Shown here in pieces: positions 9,048-18,373 of a stretch of DNA of 64,000 nucleotides. Positions within the stretch are counted from its first letter, which is position 1; the number at the start of each line of letters is the position of its first letter. The position numbers were made by a program, and so were the translations under genes. The stretch spans positions 186,001 through 250,000 of the forward strand of contig NZ_FWXL01000001.1 of NCBI RefSeq assembly GCF_900176395.1, written 5' to 3'. Below the pieces are notes generated by a model. It was given only the letters and a program-made list of their open reading frames with translations, was not told where the DNA came from and did not search any database. The stretch comes from Novosphingobium sp. B1. GTDB taxonomy: Bacteria; Pseudomonadota; Alphaproteobacteria; Sphingomonadales; Sphingomonadaceae.

Positions 9048-10468
9048 TGACCGAGCTGAAGCCCGAACAGTCCAGGCCCGGACAGTTCAAGGCCGGAAAT
9101 GGGAGATCCGAACAGCGGCCCGTCCTGCTGATCGTCGAAGACGACCCCGGCCTCCAGGCGCAGCTCAAATGGGCTTACGAAGACTTCGACGTAGTCATCG
9201 CAGGGGATCGATCAGCCGCGCTCACCCTGCTTCGCTCGGAAGAACCGGCGGTCGTCACGCTCGATCTGGGTCTGCCACCTGATCCCGACGGTACGACCGA
9301 GGGCTTTGCCGTGCTCGACGAGATCATGGCCTTGCGGCCGCAGACCAAGGTCATTGTCGCCAGCGGCCATGGGGCCCGCGAATCCGCTCTCAAGGCCATC
9401 GCCAAGGGCGCCTATGATTTCTACCAGAAGCCGGTGGACATCGATGCGCTGGGGCTGATCGTGCGGCGCGCACTGCACCTTTCCCGGATCGAAGCCGAGA
9501 ACCGCAGCCTGGCGACACGATCCAGCGAGGATAACAAGGTGCTCGGGCGGATGATCACGGCTGCCCCCGAAATGATCAAGGTCGCCCGCACGATCGAGCG
9601 GGTGGCCAATACCAATGTTTCGGTCATGCTGCTGGGCGCGAGCGGTACCGGCAAGGAGCTTCTGGCGCGCGGCTTGCACGACGCATCCGGACGGGCGCGC
9701 GGAGAATTCGTGGCAATCAATTGTGCAGCCATTCCGGAAAACCTGCTCGAAAGCGAACTGTTCGGCCATGAGAAGGGTGCTTTCACCGGTGCGGTGAAGA
9801 CGACCGAAGGAAAGATCGAGCAGGCCAGTGGGGGCACGCTTTTCCTGGACGAGGTCGGCGACATCCCGCTGCAGCTTCAGGTAAAGCTGTTGCGATTCCT
9901 GCAGGAAAGGACAATCGAGCGGATCGGCGGCCGGCGCTCGATCGAGGTCGACACCCGCATTGTTTGCGCAACGCACCAGAACCTTGAGGCGATGATCGGG
10001 GAAGGGCGCTTCCGCGAGGACCTTTACTATCGGCTTGCGGAAATCGTCATACGCATTCCCGGCCTCGCCGAACGACCGGGTGATGCCACGCTGCTGGCGA
10101 AGACCTTTGCCATGCGGTTTGCAAAGGAAATGAATCCGCAGGTCAAGGGGCTGGCACCCGATGCCCTTGCCGCGATTGATGGATGGAACTGGCCCGGCAA
10201 CGTGCGAGAACTGGAGAATCGTGTGAAGCGCGCGGTGATCATGGCCGATGGCAAGCTGATCACCGCAGCTGACCTCGATCTGCCACAGGGAACGGAACAA
10301 GAGGATTCACCCCTCAACCTCAAGACAGCGCGCGAGGCGACGGATCGCAAGGTGATCCGGCACGCGCTTGCTCGTAGCGAGGGTAATATCTCCAGCACTG
10401 CACGGCTGCTCGGGATCAGCCGGCCAACGCTCTATGATCTGCTCAAGCAATACGATCTCCACGGCTAG
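9044..10468 (+). CDS. prsR: PEP-CTERM-box response regulator PrsR (sigma-54 activator)
   Basis: DNA-binding response regulator that activates sigma-54 promoters. The 474-residue protein has a receiver domain at about residues 20-150, with phosphoacceptor Asp74 (TLDLGLP) and the Lys in YQKPVD. A sigma-54 AAA+ domain follows: Walker A GASGTGKE from residue 198, the sigma-54-contacting GAFTGA loop, Walker B GGTLFLDEVGDI and the arginine-finger region. The C-terminus is a Fis-type helix-turn-helix (ARLLGISRPTLYDLL). In the wider family PrsR controls genes for PEP-CTERM proteins and exopolysaccharide. It sits directly after its likely kinase PrsK, and the next gene starts inside its 3' end. No target promoter was recognised in the window. 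Confidence 0.93.
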   Translation: MMTELKPEQSRPGQFKAGNGRSEQRPVLLIVEDDPGLQAQLKWAYEDFDVVIAGDRSAALTLLRSEEPAVVTLDLGLPPDPDGTTEGFAVLDEIMALRPQTKVIVASGHGARESALKAIAKGAYDFYQKPVDIDALGLIVRRALHLSRIEAENRSLATRSSEDNKVLGRMITAAPEMIKVARTIERVANTNVSVMLLGASGTGKELLARGLHDASGRARGEFVAINCAAIPENLLESELFGHEKGAFTGAVKTTEGKIEQASGGTLFLDEVGDIPLQLQVKLLRFLQERTIERIGGRRSIEVDTRIVCATHQNLEAMIGEGRFREDLYYRLAEIVIRIPGLAERPGDATLLAKTFAMRFAKEMNPQVKGLAPDALAAIDGWNWPGNVRELENRVKRAVIMADGKLITAADLDLPQGTEQEDSPLNLKTAREATDRKVIRHALARSEGNISSTARLLGISRPTLYDLLKQYDLHG

Positions 10469-12032
10469 GGCTCTTGCCGCTGCGGTCCTGCTGACACTGT
10501 TCTCGGCCGGAACGGTGCGCGGCGATGCGCCGCGGGACCTGCTGGCGGAAGCCCGGACCGCGCTGGATCGTGGCGATGCCGTTTCGGCCGAAGTAAGGTT
10601 GCGCTCCGCCCTGAAGAGCGGTGTGCCAGCCGATGCTGTCCGGGCAAGTCTGGGGCAGGCGTTGCTTGAGCAAGGCAATCTGGGAGCGGCGCGCGAGATC
10701 CTCTACGCGGGCGACTTCGCTCCAACCAGCGCCGCGGAGGGGTGGCACCAGCGTGGCCGCCTGGAGCTTGCAGAAGGACGGCTTCCGGAAGCCGGGCTCG
10801 CCTTCGACAGGTCTTATCGACTTGCACCTGATGATGCCGGCCTGTGGACTGACATTGCCCGCTTGCGCTTCACCGGTGGCGAGCAGGCGCAGGCGATCGA
10901 AGCTGCCGAGCGTGCCGTGAAACTTGGCCCGCGCGATCCTCGGGCGCTGGAAATGCGCGGCCTGCTGGTGCGCGAGCAGTTCGGACTTGTCGCGGCGCTT
11001 CCCTGGTTCGAAGCTGGCCTGCGATCTGCTCCCGAGGATGTGAGCCTGCTCGGTGAATATGCGGCGACGCTCGGCGAGCTGGGGCACTACCGGGCCATGC
11101 TGGTCGTGTGCCGCAAGTTGGCGAAGATCGATCCAGCAAACGTGCGAGCGCTGTACCTGCAGGCGGTACTTGCCGCCCGTGCGGGCCAGACAACGCTTGC
11201 CCGCAAGATCCTGCTCTCTACCAAGGGCGCCCTGCGCGACATGCCTGCGGCGCTGCTGCTGAACGGTGTTCTTGAATATCGCGCAGGCAACGCCAACCTT
11301 GCCGTCGGCTTTCTTGACCGTCTCGTGCGCATGCAGCCCGACAATATGCAGGCGCGCATGCTGCTGGCCAGGGCGCTGGTTCGCCAGCGGCTCTCTGCCG
11401 AAGCGGTCGAGGTGTTGCAGGACTGGGCGCCGCGCGATTTCGCGCCGCGCTACATGGTGCAGACAATGGGCATGGCCCTTGCGCAGCTTGGTCGCAAGCA
11501 GGACGCAACTCGCTATTTCGAGCGCGTGAGATCAGATCCTACGGAGATAACAGGCGTCTTGCCGGCCGGCCAGGCGGTCGGCGTGCTCGCGCTGAGCTAT
11601 GCTGAACGTCCGAATATTGCCGCGACAACCGTGCCCTACCTGCGTGGCCTGCTCGATACCGGCGATGCCGGGCGCGCCGTCGCTGTGGCGCAGCAATTGC
11701 AGCGCGCCAACCCGGGAACGGCCGAAGCATGGCTTCTGTTTGGCGATGCAAGGCTCCTCGATGGCGATCACCTGGGAGCTCTGGATGCTTACGGCCGTGC
11801 CGCGCTGATCCGCTTCAATTGGCCGACGTTGCGCCGGCTCGATCAGGCAATGAGGCTTGCTGGCCGGCCGGCCGAAGCCAATGCCTTGGTCGCGCGCTAT
11901 CTGATGCAGAACCCCGGCAACCCGCAGGCGCTCAAGCTGCTTGCTGCAGGGCGTGTCGAAGCAGGTAACGAGAAGGGCGCGACAGCGATCGAGACAGTTC
12001 TCGTCGAGCGTGGTCTGCGCAATCCGTCATGA
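10434..12032 (+). CDS. prsT: Tetratricopeptide-repeat protein, PrsT-like
   Basis: Probably an exported TPR scaffold protein of the XrtA system. From the ATG at 10434 the 532-residue product starts with a signal-like segment (ARALAAAVLLTLFSAGTVRG), followed by back-to-back TPR helices throughout, such as AEGWHQRGRLELAEGRLPEAG and ALLLNGVLEYRAGNANLAVGF. The start lies 35 bases inside prsR in another frame and has no clear ribosome site, which suggests coupled translation. Classic PrsT proteins are longer (around 900 residues), so this may be a short form or a related TPR protein. Its position after prsK-prsR supports the assignment. Confidence 0.7.
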   Translation: MICSSNTISTARALAAAVLLTLFSAGTVRGDAPRDLLAEARTALDRGDAVSAEVRLRSALKSGVPADAVRASLGQALLEQGNLGAAREILYAGDFAPTSAAEGWHQRGRLELAEGRLPEAGLAFDRSYRLAPDDAGLWTDIARLRFTGGEQAQAIEAAERAVKLGPRDPRALEMRGLLVREQFGLVAALPWFEAGLRSAPEDVSLLGEYAATLGELGHYRAMLVVCRKLAKIDPANVRALYLQAVLAARAGQTTLARKILLSTKGALRDMPAALLLNGVLEYRAGNANLAVGFLDRLVRMQPDNMQARMLLARALVRQRLSAEAVEVLQDWAPRDFAPRYMVQTMGMALAQLGRKQDATRYFERVRSDPTEITGVLPAGQAVGVLALSYAERPNIAATTVPYLRGLLDTGDAGRAVAVAQQLQRANPGTAEAWLLFGDARLLDGDHLGALDAYGRAALIRFNWPTLRRLDQAMRLAGRPAEANALVARYLMQNPGNPQALKLLAAGRVEAGNEKGATAIETVLVERGLRNPS

Positions 12033-12069
12033 ACTGCGCGCTCGACAGTCGCGCATTGCCAGCCTAATC

Positions 12070-12093
12070 ATTTTCAATCGAACGATTAAAAAT
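12070..12093. promoter_or_regulatory. AT-rich inverted repeat, likely operator
   Basis: ATTTTCAATCG (12070-12080) and CGATTAAAAAT (12083-12093) form an inverted repeat with 10 of 11 positions matching and a 2-base centre. It ends just before the ribosome site GGAGGCGG of the next gene. Its size and symmetry suit a TetR-type repressor; that assignment is inferred. Confidence 0.45.
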
Positions 12094-12104
12094 GGAGGCG
12101 GAGC

Positions 12105-13166
12105 ATGGCGGGTGCGCTCGACGGGTTGACGGTACTGGAATTCGCAGGGATCGGCCCCGGACCCTTCGCCTGCATGATGCTTGCCGACCATGGTGCGCGC
12201 GTCATCCGGATCGATCGTCCCGCCAAGGGTGACCGTGTCGGAGACAGCGGCAATCGCGACATCCTCAATCGCAACCGCGAACGGATCGAACTCGACCTCA
12301 AGGATCCTGCCGCAATTGCCCGGGTCCGGGAAATGGTCAAGCAGGCAGATGTCATCGTCGAAGGATATCGGCCCGGAGTCATGGAAAAGCTTGGTCTCGG
12401 GCCGGATGTGCTGCTCGCCGACAATCCCAAGCTGGTTTTCGGCCGGATGACCGGATGGGGGCAAGATGGGCCGATGGCTCCGCTTGCCGGGCACGACATC
12501 AACTATATCGCTCTGTCAGGTGCGTTGCACAGCTTTGGGAAGGCCGGCGGAAAGCCGCAATTTCCGGTCAACCTTGTCGGCGACTTTGGCGGCGGTGGCA
12601 TGCTCATGGCGTTCGGCGTCATGACAGCCGTCTTCTCTGCCCAGCGCACTGGCAAAGGACAGGTGGTTGACTGCGCGATGGTTGACGGCGCCGCCATTCT
12701 TTCGGCGATGACCTATACCTTCCTCGGGCTTGGCCGCTGGAAGGACGAGCGCGGCGTCAACCTGCTGGATGGCGGGGCACATTTCTATGACACCTATGAA
12801 ACCAGTGACGGCAAGTACGTGTCCATCGGGTCGATCGAGCCGCAGTTCTATGCGCTGCTCCTGGAAAAGACCGGCCTGACAAACGATACCGCTTTCGCCC
12901 CGCAGATGGATCCACGCGTCTGGCCGGACCTGAAGGAGCGGCTGACGACGCTGTTCCTAACCAAGACTCGCGACGAATGGTGCGCAATCATGGATGGCAC
13001 CGACATCTGCTTTGCTCCGGTGCTCAGTCTGCGCGAGGCTCCGACACACCCGCACAATGTGGCGCGCGAGACCTTTGTCGAAGACGAGGGAATGATCATG
13101 CCTGCGCCCGCGCCGCGGTTCCTCGGCACACCCGCGCCACGGCCATCGCTGGCCGGGCGGGGCTGA
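12105..13166 (+). CDS. CoA-transferase family III protein, alpha-methylacyl-CoA racemase-like
   Basis: Probably interconverts the stereoisomers of 2-methyl-branched acyl-CoA, or transfers CoA, in branched lipid or sterol breakdown. The 353-residue length suits the racemase branch. The residues equivalent to the racemase catalytic set are present: His130 in GHDINYI, Asp160 in NLVGDFGGGGM, and Glu in SIEPQFY. The N-terminus has the family segment GIGPGPFACMMLADHGARVIRID. The ATG at 12105 has a strong GGAGG upstream. A likely operator overlaps the leader, so it appears to be a separately regulated single gene. Family III CoA-transferase activity remains the alternative. Confidence 0.85.
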   Translation: MAGALDGLTVLEFAGIGPGPFACMMLADHGARVIRIDRPAKGDRVGDSGNRDILNRNRERIELDLKDPAAIARVREMVKQADVIVEGYRPGVMEKLGLGPDVLLADNPKLVFGRMTGWGQDGPMAPLAGHDINYIALSGALHSFGKAGGKPQFPVNLVGDFGGGGMLMAFGVMTAVFSAQRTGKGQVVDCAMVDGAAILSAMTYTFLGLGRWKDERGVNLLDGGAHFYDTYETSDGKYVSIGSIEPQFYALLLEKTGLTNDTAFAPQMDPRVWPDLKERLTTLFLTKTRDEWCAIMDGTDICFAPVLSLREAPTHPHNVARETFVEDEGMIMPAPAPRFLGTPAPRPSLAGRG

Positions 13167-13172
13167 GCGCGG

Positions 13173-14240
13173 TCAATCGGCGCGGACGGCTGCGTCCAGT
13201 TCCGCGTCGGGGTATTTGCGCTTGTGGCGGATCGACCACCACAGCGACAAGCCGATAAGCGCCGCACCGATCAGGCCGGTGACGGTCTCGGGAATGTGGA
13301 ACCGCGCCGACAGGATCATGATAGCGGCGAGCGCGATGATCGCCCAGAAAGCGCCGTGTTCGAGATAGCGATATTCCGAAAGCGTGCCCTTCTGCACCAG
13401 CATGATGGTCATCGAACGGACGAACATCGCACCGATCGACAGGCCGAGCGCGATAATCACCATGTTGTTCGACAGGGCAAAGGCCCCGATCACGCCGTCG
13501 AAGCTGAATGAGGCATCGAGCACGTTGAGGTAGAGAAAGCCGCCAAGGCCGGAGCGCACGACAACCCCTGCTGCCTTCTGCGCCTCATCGCGCATTTCGA
13601 GAACGGTGCCAAGCGCCTCGACGCCGATGAAGGTGACGAGTCCCAGCACGCCCGCGACGAGGAAGGTCATCCCTTCGTCCTCGGGCAGCAGGAACGTCAT
13701 GCCGTAGAGCGCCAGCAGCAGCAGCGCGATTTCAGCGGCCTTGATATTGGAGACGACGGCAAGCTTTTCCTCGACCCACTTGATCCAGTGGACCTCCTTT
13801 TCACCATCGAAGAAGAACGAAAGTCCGACCATGGCAAGGAACGCGCCGCCGAAACCGGCAATGCCGACATGGGCGCTGCTGACGATCTCCTCGTACCGCT
13901 TGGGGTCATTCAGCGAAAGCTTAAGCGCCTCTACCGGCCCGAGCCCCGCCGCGATCGCGACGATTGCCAAAGGGAAGACGATGCGCATGCCGAACACGGC
14001 AATGACCATGCCCCAGGTGAGGAACCGCTTCTGCCAGATGTCGTCCATGTCTTCGAGCACGGCAGCGTTGACCACCGCGTTGTCGAACGACAGCGACACT
14101 TCGAGGATCGACAGGACCACCACGATCCACACCAGCGACATCGTGCCGCTGGCCGTGCCTGTCTGCATCCAGCCGTATGCAACGGCCAGTGCGAGGCACA
14201 CGAGCGTGAATAGGATCGAACCCTTGTAGAAACGAAGCAA
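13173..14240 (-). CDS. DUF475 family (TerC-like) integral membrane protein
   Basis: Polytopic inner-membrane protein of 355 residues with about nine hydrophobic helices. Two conserved acidic segments, LSILEVSLSFDNAVVNAA (about residues 44-61) and LNVLDASFSFDGVIGAFALSN (about 240-260), repeat the same (E/D)xSxSFD motif in the two halves. This is the hallmark of the TerC/DUF475 superfamily, whose members are linked to metal-ion export or tellurite resistance. Substrate is unproven. The gene converges with the upstream racemase-like gene (6-base gap) and lies 30 bases downstream of panB on the same strand, so it may be co-transcribed with panB. Confidence 0.88.
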   Translation of the reverse strand: MLRFYKGSILFTLVCLALAVAYGWMQTGTASGTMSLVWIVVVLSILEVSLSFDNAVVNAAVLEDMDDIWQKRFLTWGMVIAVFGMRIVFPLAIVAIAAGLGPVEALKLSLNDPKRYEEIVSSAHVGIAGFGGAFLAMVGLSFFFDGEKEVHWIKWVEEKLAVVSNIKAAEIALLLLALYGMTFLLPEDEGMTFLVAGVLGLVTFIGVEALGTVLEMRDEAQKAAGVVVRSGLGGFLYLNVLDASFSFDGVIGAFALSNNMVIIALGLSIGAMFVRSMTIMLVQKGTLSEYRYLEHGAFWAIIALAAIMILSARFHIPETVTGLIGAALIGLSLWWSIRHKRKYPDAELDAAVRAD

Positions 14241-14270
14241 GCTGATTTCCCCTATTGAGCCCTGCAGCGC

Positions 14271-15140
14271 TTACTTGGGCTGGTAAGTCTGTTCAATGCC
14301 GGGGAACGCACGAGAGCGCACTTCGGCTGCATAGGCTGCAGCCGCAGTGGAAATCGTGTCGGCAATGTTCTCGTATTTCTTCACGAAGCGCGGCACGCGT
14401 TCGAACATGCCGAGCATGTCTTCCGTCACCAGCACCTGACCGTCGCATTGTGCCGAAGCGCCGATGCCGATGGTCGGGCAGGGCACGGCTTTCGTGATCG
14501 CCACGGCAATCGGTTCGACCACGCCCTCGATCACGATGGCAAAAGCACCCGCTTCAGCCAGGGACTGCGCATCGCCAACGATCTTGGCAGCTTCGGCCTC
14601 GCTGCGTCCGCGCGCGTTGTAGCCCCCGAGGACGTTCACAGCTTGCGGCGTCAGGCCGACATGGCCCATCACTGGAATGCCGCGCTTGGTGAGGAACGCG
14701 ACCGTCTCGGCCATGGCTGCCCCACCTTCGAGCTTCACCGCCGCGCAGCCAGTTTCCTTGAGCAGTCGCGAGGCGCTCTCGAATGCTTGCTGCGGCGATG
14801 CTTCGTAGGAGCCGAACGGCATGTCGACCACGACGGCTGCGTGGTAGGAGCCGCGCACCACGGCTGCGCCGTGCGCGGCCATCATGTCGAGCGTGACCGG
14901 CACCGAAGAGGGCAGGCCATAGATCACCTGGCCCAGCGAATCCCCCACGAGCAGCAGGTCGCAATGGGCGTCGAGCAACTGCGCCTGCCGCGCTGTGTAG
15001 GCGGTCAGCATGACCACCGGCTCGGCCGTCACACCATCCTTCTTGCGCTGGCGGATTGCCGGAATCGTCAACCGCTTCATCGGTGCAGGGGTAGGGTTCG
15101 CGCGACTGGTAGCGGTGTCGAGCTGGAAGGTCGTGGACAT
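14271..15140 (-). CDS. panB: 3-methyl-2-oxobutanoate hydroxymethyltransferase PanB
   Basis: First committed enzyme of pantothenate and CoA synthesis: it adds a hydroxymethyl group from methylene-tetrahydrofolate to 2-ketoisovalerate to give ketopantoate. The 289-residue product shows the family motifs [28 protein letters not shown] (metal-binding Asp), [31 protein letters not shown] and PTIGIGAS. The ATG at 15140 is chosen because GAGAGG lies just upstream and the open frame further upstream has no family similarity. No panC is nearby. The divergent permease gene starts 205 bases away. Confidence 0.96.
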   Translation of the reverse strand: MSTTFQLDTATSRANPTPAPMKRLTIPAIRQRKKDGVTAEPVVMLTAYTARQAQLLDAHCDLLLVGDSLGQVIYGLPSSVPVTLDMMAAHGAAVVRGSYHAAVVVDMPFGSYEASPQQAFESASRLLKETGCAAVKLEGGAAMAETVAFLTKRGIPVMGHVGLTPQAVNVLGGYNARGRSEAEAAKIVGDAQSLAEAGAFAIVIEGVVEPIAVAITKAVPCPTIGIGASAQCDGQVLVTEDMLGMFERVPRFVKKYENIADTISTAAAAYAAEVRSRAFPGIEQTYQPK

Positions 15141-15345
15141 CGTTGCGCATCCTCTCAAGCGGGCAGATGCTTCTACTTGCTTGTCGAAAACCCGCAAGGT
15201 GGCCCGGCGCGCAGGCAATCTTTGATGCAAGGCTGGGGAAAAATGGCTTGCGCGATAGGCCGTTCCCGCTAGCGTTGCGGCGCATAACCTGGTTTCCGGC
15301 GCAACCGTTTTGGTTTCAGGCACCGGACCAAGGCGGGAGAATTTC

Positions 15346-16884
15346 ATGTTCGGTCGCGTCAAACCGCTCGACGCCATTCTAGCAACTGCTGAAAAGAAAT
15401 CGTTGCATCGCTCGCTGGGCCCGGTCCAGCTTACCCTTCTCGGCGTCGGCGCCATCATCGGCACCGGCATCTTCGTGCTGACGGCCGAAGCCGCGCAGAA
15501 GGCTGGCCCCGGCATGATCTGGAGCTTTGTCATCGCCGGCTTCGTCTGCGCGGTGGCGGCACTGTGCTATTCGGAATTGGCCTCGATGGTGCCGGTTTCG
15601 GGTTCGGCCTATACCTACACCTACGCGGTGATGGGCGAACTGCTGGCATGGATGGTCGGTTGGGCGCTGATTCTCGAATACGCGGTGGCAGCCTCTGCCG
15701 TCTGCGTGGGCTGGTCAGGCTACTTCGTCGGGCTTTTGCGAGATTACGTGGGGCTTGAGATACCGCAAGCGCTGGCCAACGGGCCGTTTGCGGGTGGCGT
15801 GGTCAACCTGCCGGCGCTGGTGATCGGCCTGCTCGTGACTTGGCTGCTGATGATCGGCACCTCGGAAAGCGCCAAGGTCAACGCCGTGCTCGTCGCGATC
15901 AAGGTCGGCGCGCTGACACTGTTTGTCTTTGCCACGGTCAAGTACCTGAACAACGGGCCGAACTTCACCCCGTTCACCCCGAACGGCTGGGGCATCATCG
16001 GCGTTGGCGGCGCAGCGGCCTCGATCTTCTTTGCCTATGTCGGCTTTGACGCGGTCTCGACTGCGGCCGAGGAAACCAAGAACCCGCAGCGCAACGTGCC
16101 GATCGGCCTGATCGGCAGCCTTGCGATCTGCACGGTGTTCTACATCCTGGTTGCTGGCGGCGCGATCGGCGCGATCGGCGCGCAGCCTGTGGTCGGCCCA
16201 GCCGGCGAGGTTCTCGCTCCGGGTTCCACGGCGCTGGCAGAGCAGTGCTCCTCACTGCTTGCCTTGGGCAAGGAACCGCTTGCCTGTTCGAAGGAAGCGC
16301 TGGCGCACGTCCTCAAGGAAATCGGCTGGACCAAGCTGGGTGGCGTTATCGGCCTTGCTGCCGGTCTTGCTCTGCCTTCGGTCATTCTGATGATGCTGTT
16401 CGGCCAGACCCGCATCTTCTTCGTGATGGCGCGCGATGGCCTGCTGCCTGAAAAGCTTGCCACCATTCACCCCAAGTGGAAGACGCCGCACATCGTCACC
16501 GGCATTACCGGTGTTTTCGTCGCTGCTGCCGCTGCCTTCCTGCCGGTGGGCAAGCTGGCCGACATCTCGAACTCGGGCACGCTGTTCGCGTTCTTCATGG
16601 TCGCCATCGCGGTGCTCGTGCTGCGCCGGACCGAGCCGAACCGTCATCGCCCGTTCCGCACGCCGCTGATCTGGGTGACGGCGCCTCTCGCCATTGTCGG
16701 GACCTTCGCGCTTTATCTGCTGCTGCCGTTCGATGCGAAGATGGTGCTCCCGGTGTGGGGGGCGCTCGGCCTGGTGATCTATTTCGGCTACAGCCGCAGC
16801 CGCAGCCATGTTGGTCGTGGTCTGGTCGAAGTGCACGAGGAAGACGCCGACGTGCCGCCGCAGCCGGTGCCGCCGATCAACTGA
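15346..16884 (+). CDS. APC-superfamily amino acid permease
   Basis: Inner-membrane amino acid transporter of 512 residues with about 12 predicted helices. The start of helix 1 has the substrate-binding [14 protein letters not shown]. Other APC features are [15 protein letters not shown] in helix 3 and [23 protein letters not shown] around helix 6. This pattern is typical of the cationic amino acid transporter (CAT/YfnA-like) branch, but the substrate cannot be assigned. The ATG at 15346 is supported by AGGCGGGAG five bases upstream. It is a single-gene unit ending in a strong hairpin terminator. Confidence 0.9.
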   Translation: MFGRVKPLDAILATAEKKSLHRSLGPVQLTLLGVGAIIGTGIFVLTAEAAQKAGPGMIWSFVIAGFVCAVAALCYSELASMVPVSGSAYTYTYAVMGELLAWMVGWALILEYAVAASAVCVGWSGYFVGLLRDYVGLEIPQALANGPFAGGVVNLPALVIGLLVTWLLMIGTSESAKVNAVLVAIKVGALTLFVFATVKYLNNGPNFTPFTPNGWGIIGVGGAAASIFFAYVGFDAVSTAAEETKNPQRNVPIGLIGSLAICTVFYILVAGGAIGAIGAQPVVGPAGEVLAPGSTALAEQCSSLLALGKEPLACSKEALAHVLKEIGWTKLGGVIGLAAGLALPSVILMMLFGQTRIFFVMARDGLLPEKLATIHPKWKTPHIVTGITGVFVAAAAAFLPVGKLADISNSGTLFAFFMVAIAVLVLRRTEPNRHRPFRTPLIWVTAPLAIVGTFALYLLLPFDAKMVLPVWGALGLVIYFGYSRSRSHVGRGLVEVHEEDADVPPQPVPPIN

Positions 16885-16908
16885 TCGAGGCAAGTTGGCA
16901 AAGAACAA

Positions 16909-16937
16909 GGGCCGCTCCTTTCGGGGCGGCCCTTTTC
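16909..16937 (+). terminator. Rho-independent terminator
   Basis: GGGCCGCTCC (16909-16918) pairs with GGGGCGGCCC (16923-16932) around a TTTC loop, with one wobble pair, followed by TTTTC. It ends the permease transcript. It could also serve the convergent reverse-strand gene, since A-rich bases precede the stem. Confidence 0.85.
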
Positions 16938-16958
16938 GTTCGGCTATATGCCAAAGCC

Positions 16959-17441
16959 TTACAGCTTGGTGTCGGTGTATCCGCCCTTGACGTCGTTGGT
17001 GACATCCATGCCAAGCGCCATCTTGGCCGTGCCGATGATGCCGAGGTCACCCGCCCAGATCGAAGCGTCACCAAGGTTCATGCGCATGAACAACAGGTTG
17101 GGAGCGTCCTTGCCGCCCGGAAACCAGGCCTCGACGAAGTTGTTCCAGTGCTTTTCCAGCACGGCACGGTCGGTTTCCTCGACCAGCACGCCATGGAAAC
17201 GCGCGAAGACGTCATGGCCCTTGGAAGAGAACGTTGCGGTGGCACCGCCCATTGTGGCGAAGCGGTTGTCGCGGCTGGTGAAGAACCAGATCGCGCTGTT
17301 GGCGTCCTTGTCGAGCCGCGCGGTCATCGGCGCGGCCGAATCCGGATCGTCGTCAAGCTGAAGCATGACGTAAGGCGACGAGGACATCGCCTTCCAGAAT
17401 TTTTCGCGGAGTTCTTCGGGGTTGCCCTGATCGTACTTCAT
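16959..17441 (-). CDS. Pyridoxamine 5'-phosphate oxidase-fold general stress protein
   Basis: Flavin-binding split-barrel protein of 160 residues, of the branch often annotated as general stress protein 26-like. Visible pieces are ELREKFWKAMSSSPYVMLQL, the strand DSAAPMTARLD, then ANSAIWFFTSRDN, followed by the HWNNFVEAWFPGG segment that marks this subfamily. It is not a classical PdxH, and its ligand is uncertain. The ATG at 17441 has AAGGAC about ten bases upstream; an open frame further upstream is not family-like. A perfect EcfG-type promoter precedes it, agreeing with a stress role. It converges with the permease. Confidence 0.88.
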   Translation of the reverse strand: MKYDQGNPEELREKFWKAMSSSPYVMLQLDDDPDSAAPMTARLDKDANSAIWFFTSRDNRFATMGGATATFSSKGHDVFARFHGVLVEETDRAVLEKHWNNFVEAWFPGGKDAPNLLFMRMNLGDASIWAGDLGIIGTAKMALGMDVTNDVKGGYTDTKL

Positions 17442-17479
17442 AGCAGCAATGTCCTTTGCTTGTCGGCAGTTGCCTGATG

Positions 17480-17504
17480 AACGGAACCGAGCGGGTGAGG
17501 TTCC
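17480..17504 (-). promoter_or_regulatory. EcfG-type general stress promoter
   Basis: On the reverse strand GGAAC (17504-17500) and CGTT (17483-17480) are separated by exactly 16 bases. The -10 element is 38 bases upstream of the start codon at 17441, leaving room for the AAGGAC ribosome site. Confidence 0.8.
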
Positions 17505-17572
17505 CCCCAGCTTTTTCCCCAAGGCTGTGCACATAAGGGAAAGGAAGCACGGATTGCGCGTTCCAAAAAATA

Positions 17573-17587
17573 GAACATAATAGGAAC
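17573..17587 (+). promoter_or_regulatory. LexA box upstream of imuA
   Basis: GAAC-ATAATAG-GAAC is the reverse complement of the alphaproteobacterial LexA operator GTTC-N7-GTTC. The spacer provides a -10-like CATAAT, so bound LexA would cover the promoter. The imuA ribosome site AAAGGA starts at 17588, directly after the box. Confidence 0.85.
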
Positions 17588-17602
17588 AAAGGAACGAATC
17601 GC

Positions 17603-18373
17603 ATGATCGAACACACCCCTATCCGCGATCCTGTCGCGCTGGCTCCAGGCCTTGTGCGCGGTATCGGCGCATCCGACAGGACGCCCCGCTGGACACCGGG
17701 ACTGGCGCTTGATTGCCCTCATGCCGAACTGTTTGCACCGGCCCGCGATGCCAGCGGGGCGGGTATGGCGCTGGCGCTTGCACGCGATGCCCTTCGCCAG
17801 CAACAGGCAGCTGCGGCGCCCGACCAGCGTCCCTTCCTCTGGGTGCAGGACAAGGCTGCATTGCGACTGTCGGGGCGGCCTTACCTGCCGGGTTTGCCCG
17901 CAGACTTGCGCCATCGCCTCATCCACGTAGCCGCTGCGACGCCCGAGGATGCCCTGTTCGCCCTGGAAGAAGGCCTGCGCTGCCGCGATCTCGCTTTCGT
18001 CATCGGTGAACTGGCAGGCAATCCCCGCGCGCTTGATTTCACCGCTTCGCGCCGCCTCAGCCTTGCGGCGGAGAAGCATGGGCTTCCGCTCTGGCTGGTC
18101 CGGCTCGACGCCCGGCGTGATCTCGGTGCAGCGCGAATGCGGTGGGAAGTCGCACCCGCACCTTCGCCACGTCCGCGCTGGAACGGTCATGCCCCCGGCA
18201 AACCGTCATGGCGCGCCGATCTTTTTCGAGCACACACCTTTCACCCCGGACAATGGACCTTGCGCGATGACGACGCTCTCCTCGTCGCCGAACCTGCTCT
18301 CCCAGAATCCCGGACGCCGGATCATGGCGATCTGGTGCACGGATCTGGCGATCGATCGCTGGCGACTGGCTGA
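17603..18373 (+). CDS. imuA: ImuA, accessory protein of the SOS mutasome
   Basis: Works with ImuB and DnaE2 in damage-induced translesion synthesis. The 256-residue protein has a RecA-like core: FLWVQDKAAL, LIHVAAATPEDALFALEEGLRC, LAFVIGEL and LPLWLVRLDA, and a C-terminal segment (WRADLFRAHTFHPGQWTL) typical of alphaproteobacterial ImuA. No intact Walker A is obvious. The ATG at 17603 has AAAGGA nine bases upstream. The 3' end overlaps imuB by about 100 bases in another frame, so the two are tightly coupled. The LexA box directly upstream makes SOS induction very likely. Confidence 0.9.
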   Translation: MIEHTPIRDPVALAPGLVRGIGASDRTPRWTPGLALDCPHAELFAPARDASGAGMALALARDALRQQQAAAAPDQRPFLWVQDKAALRLSGRPYLPGLPADLRHRLIHVAAATPEDALFALEEGLRCRDLAFVIGELAGNPRALDFTASRRLSLAAEKHGLPLWLVRLDARRDLGAARMRWEVAPAPSPRPRWNGHAPGKPSWRADLFRAHTFHPGQWTLRDDDALLVAEPALPESRTPDHGDLVHGSGDRSLATG

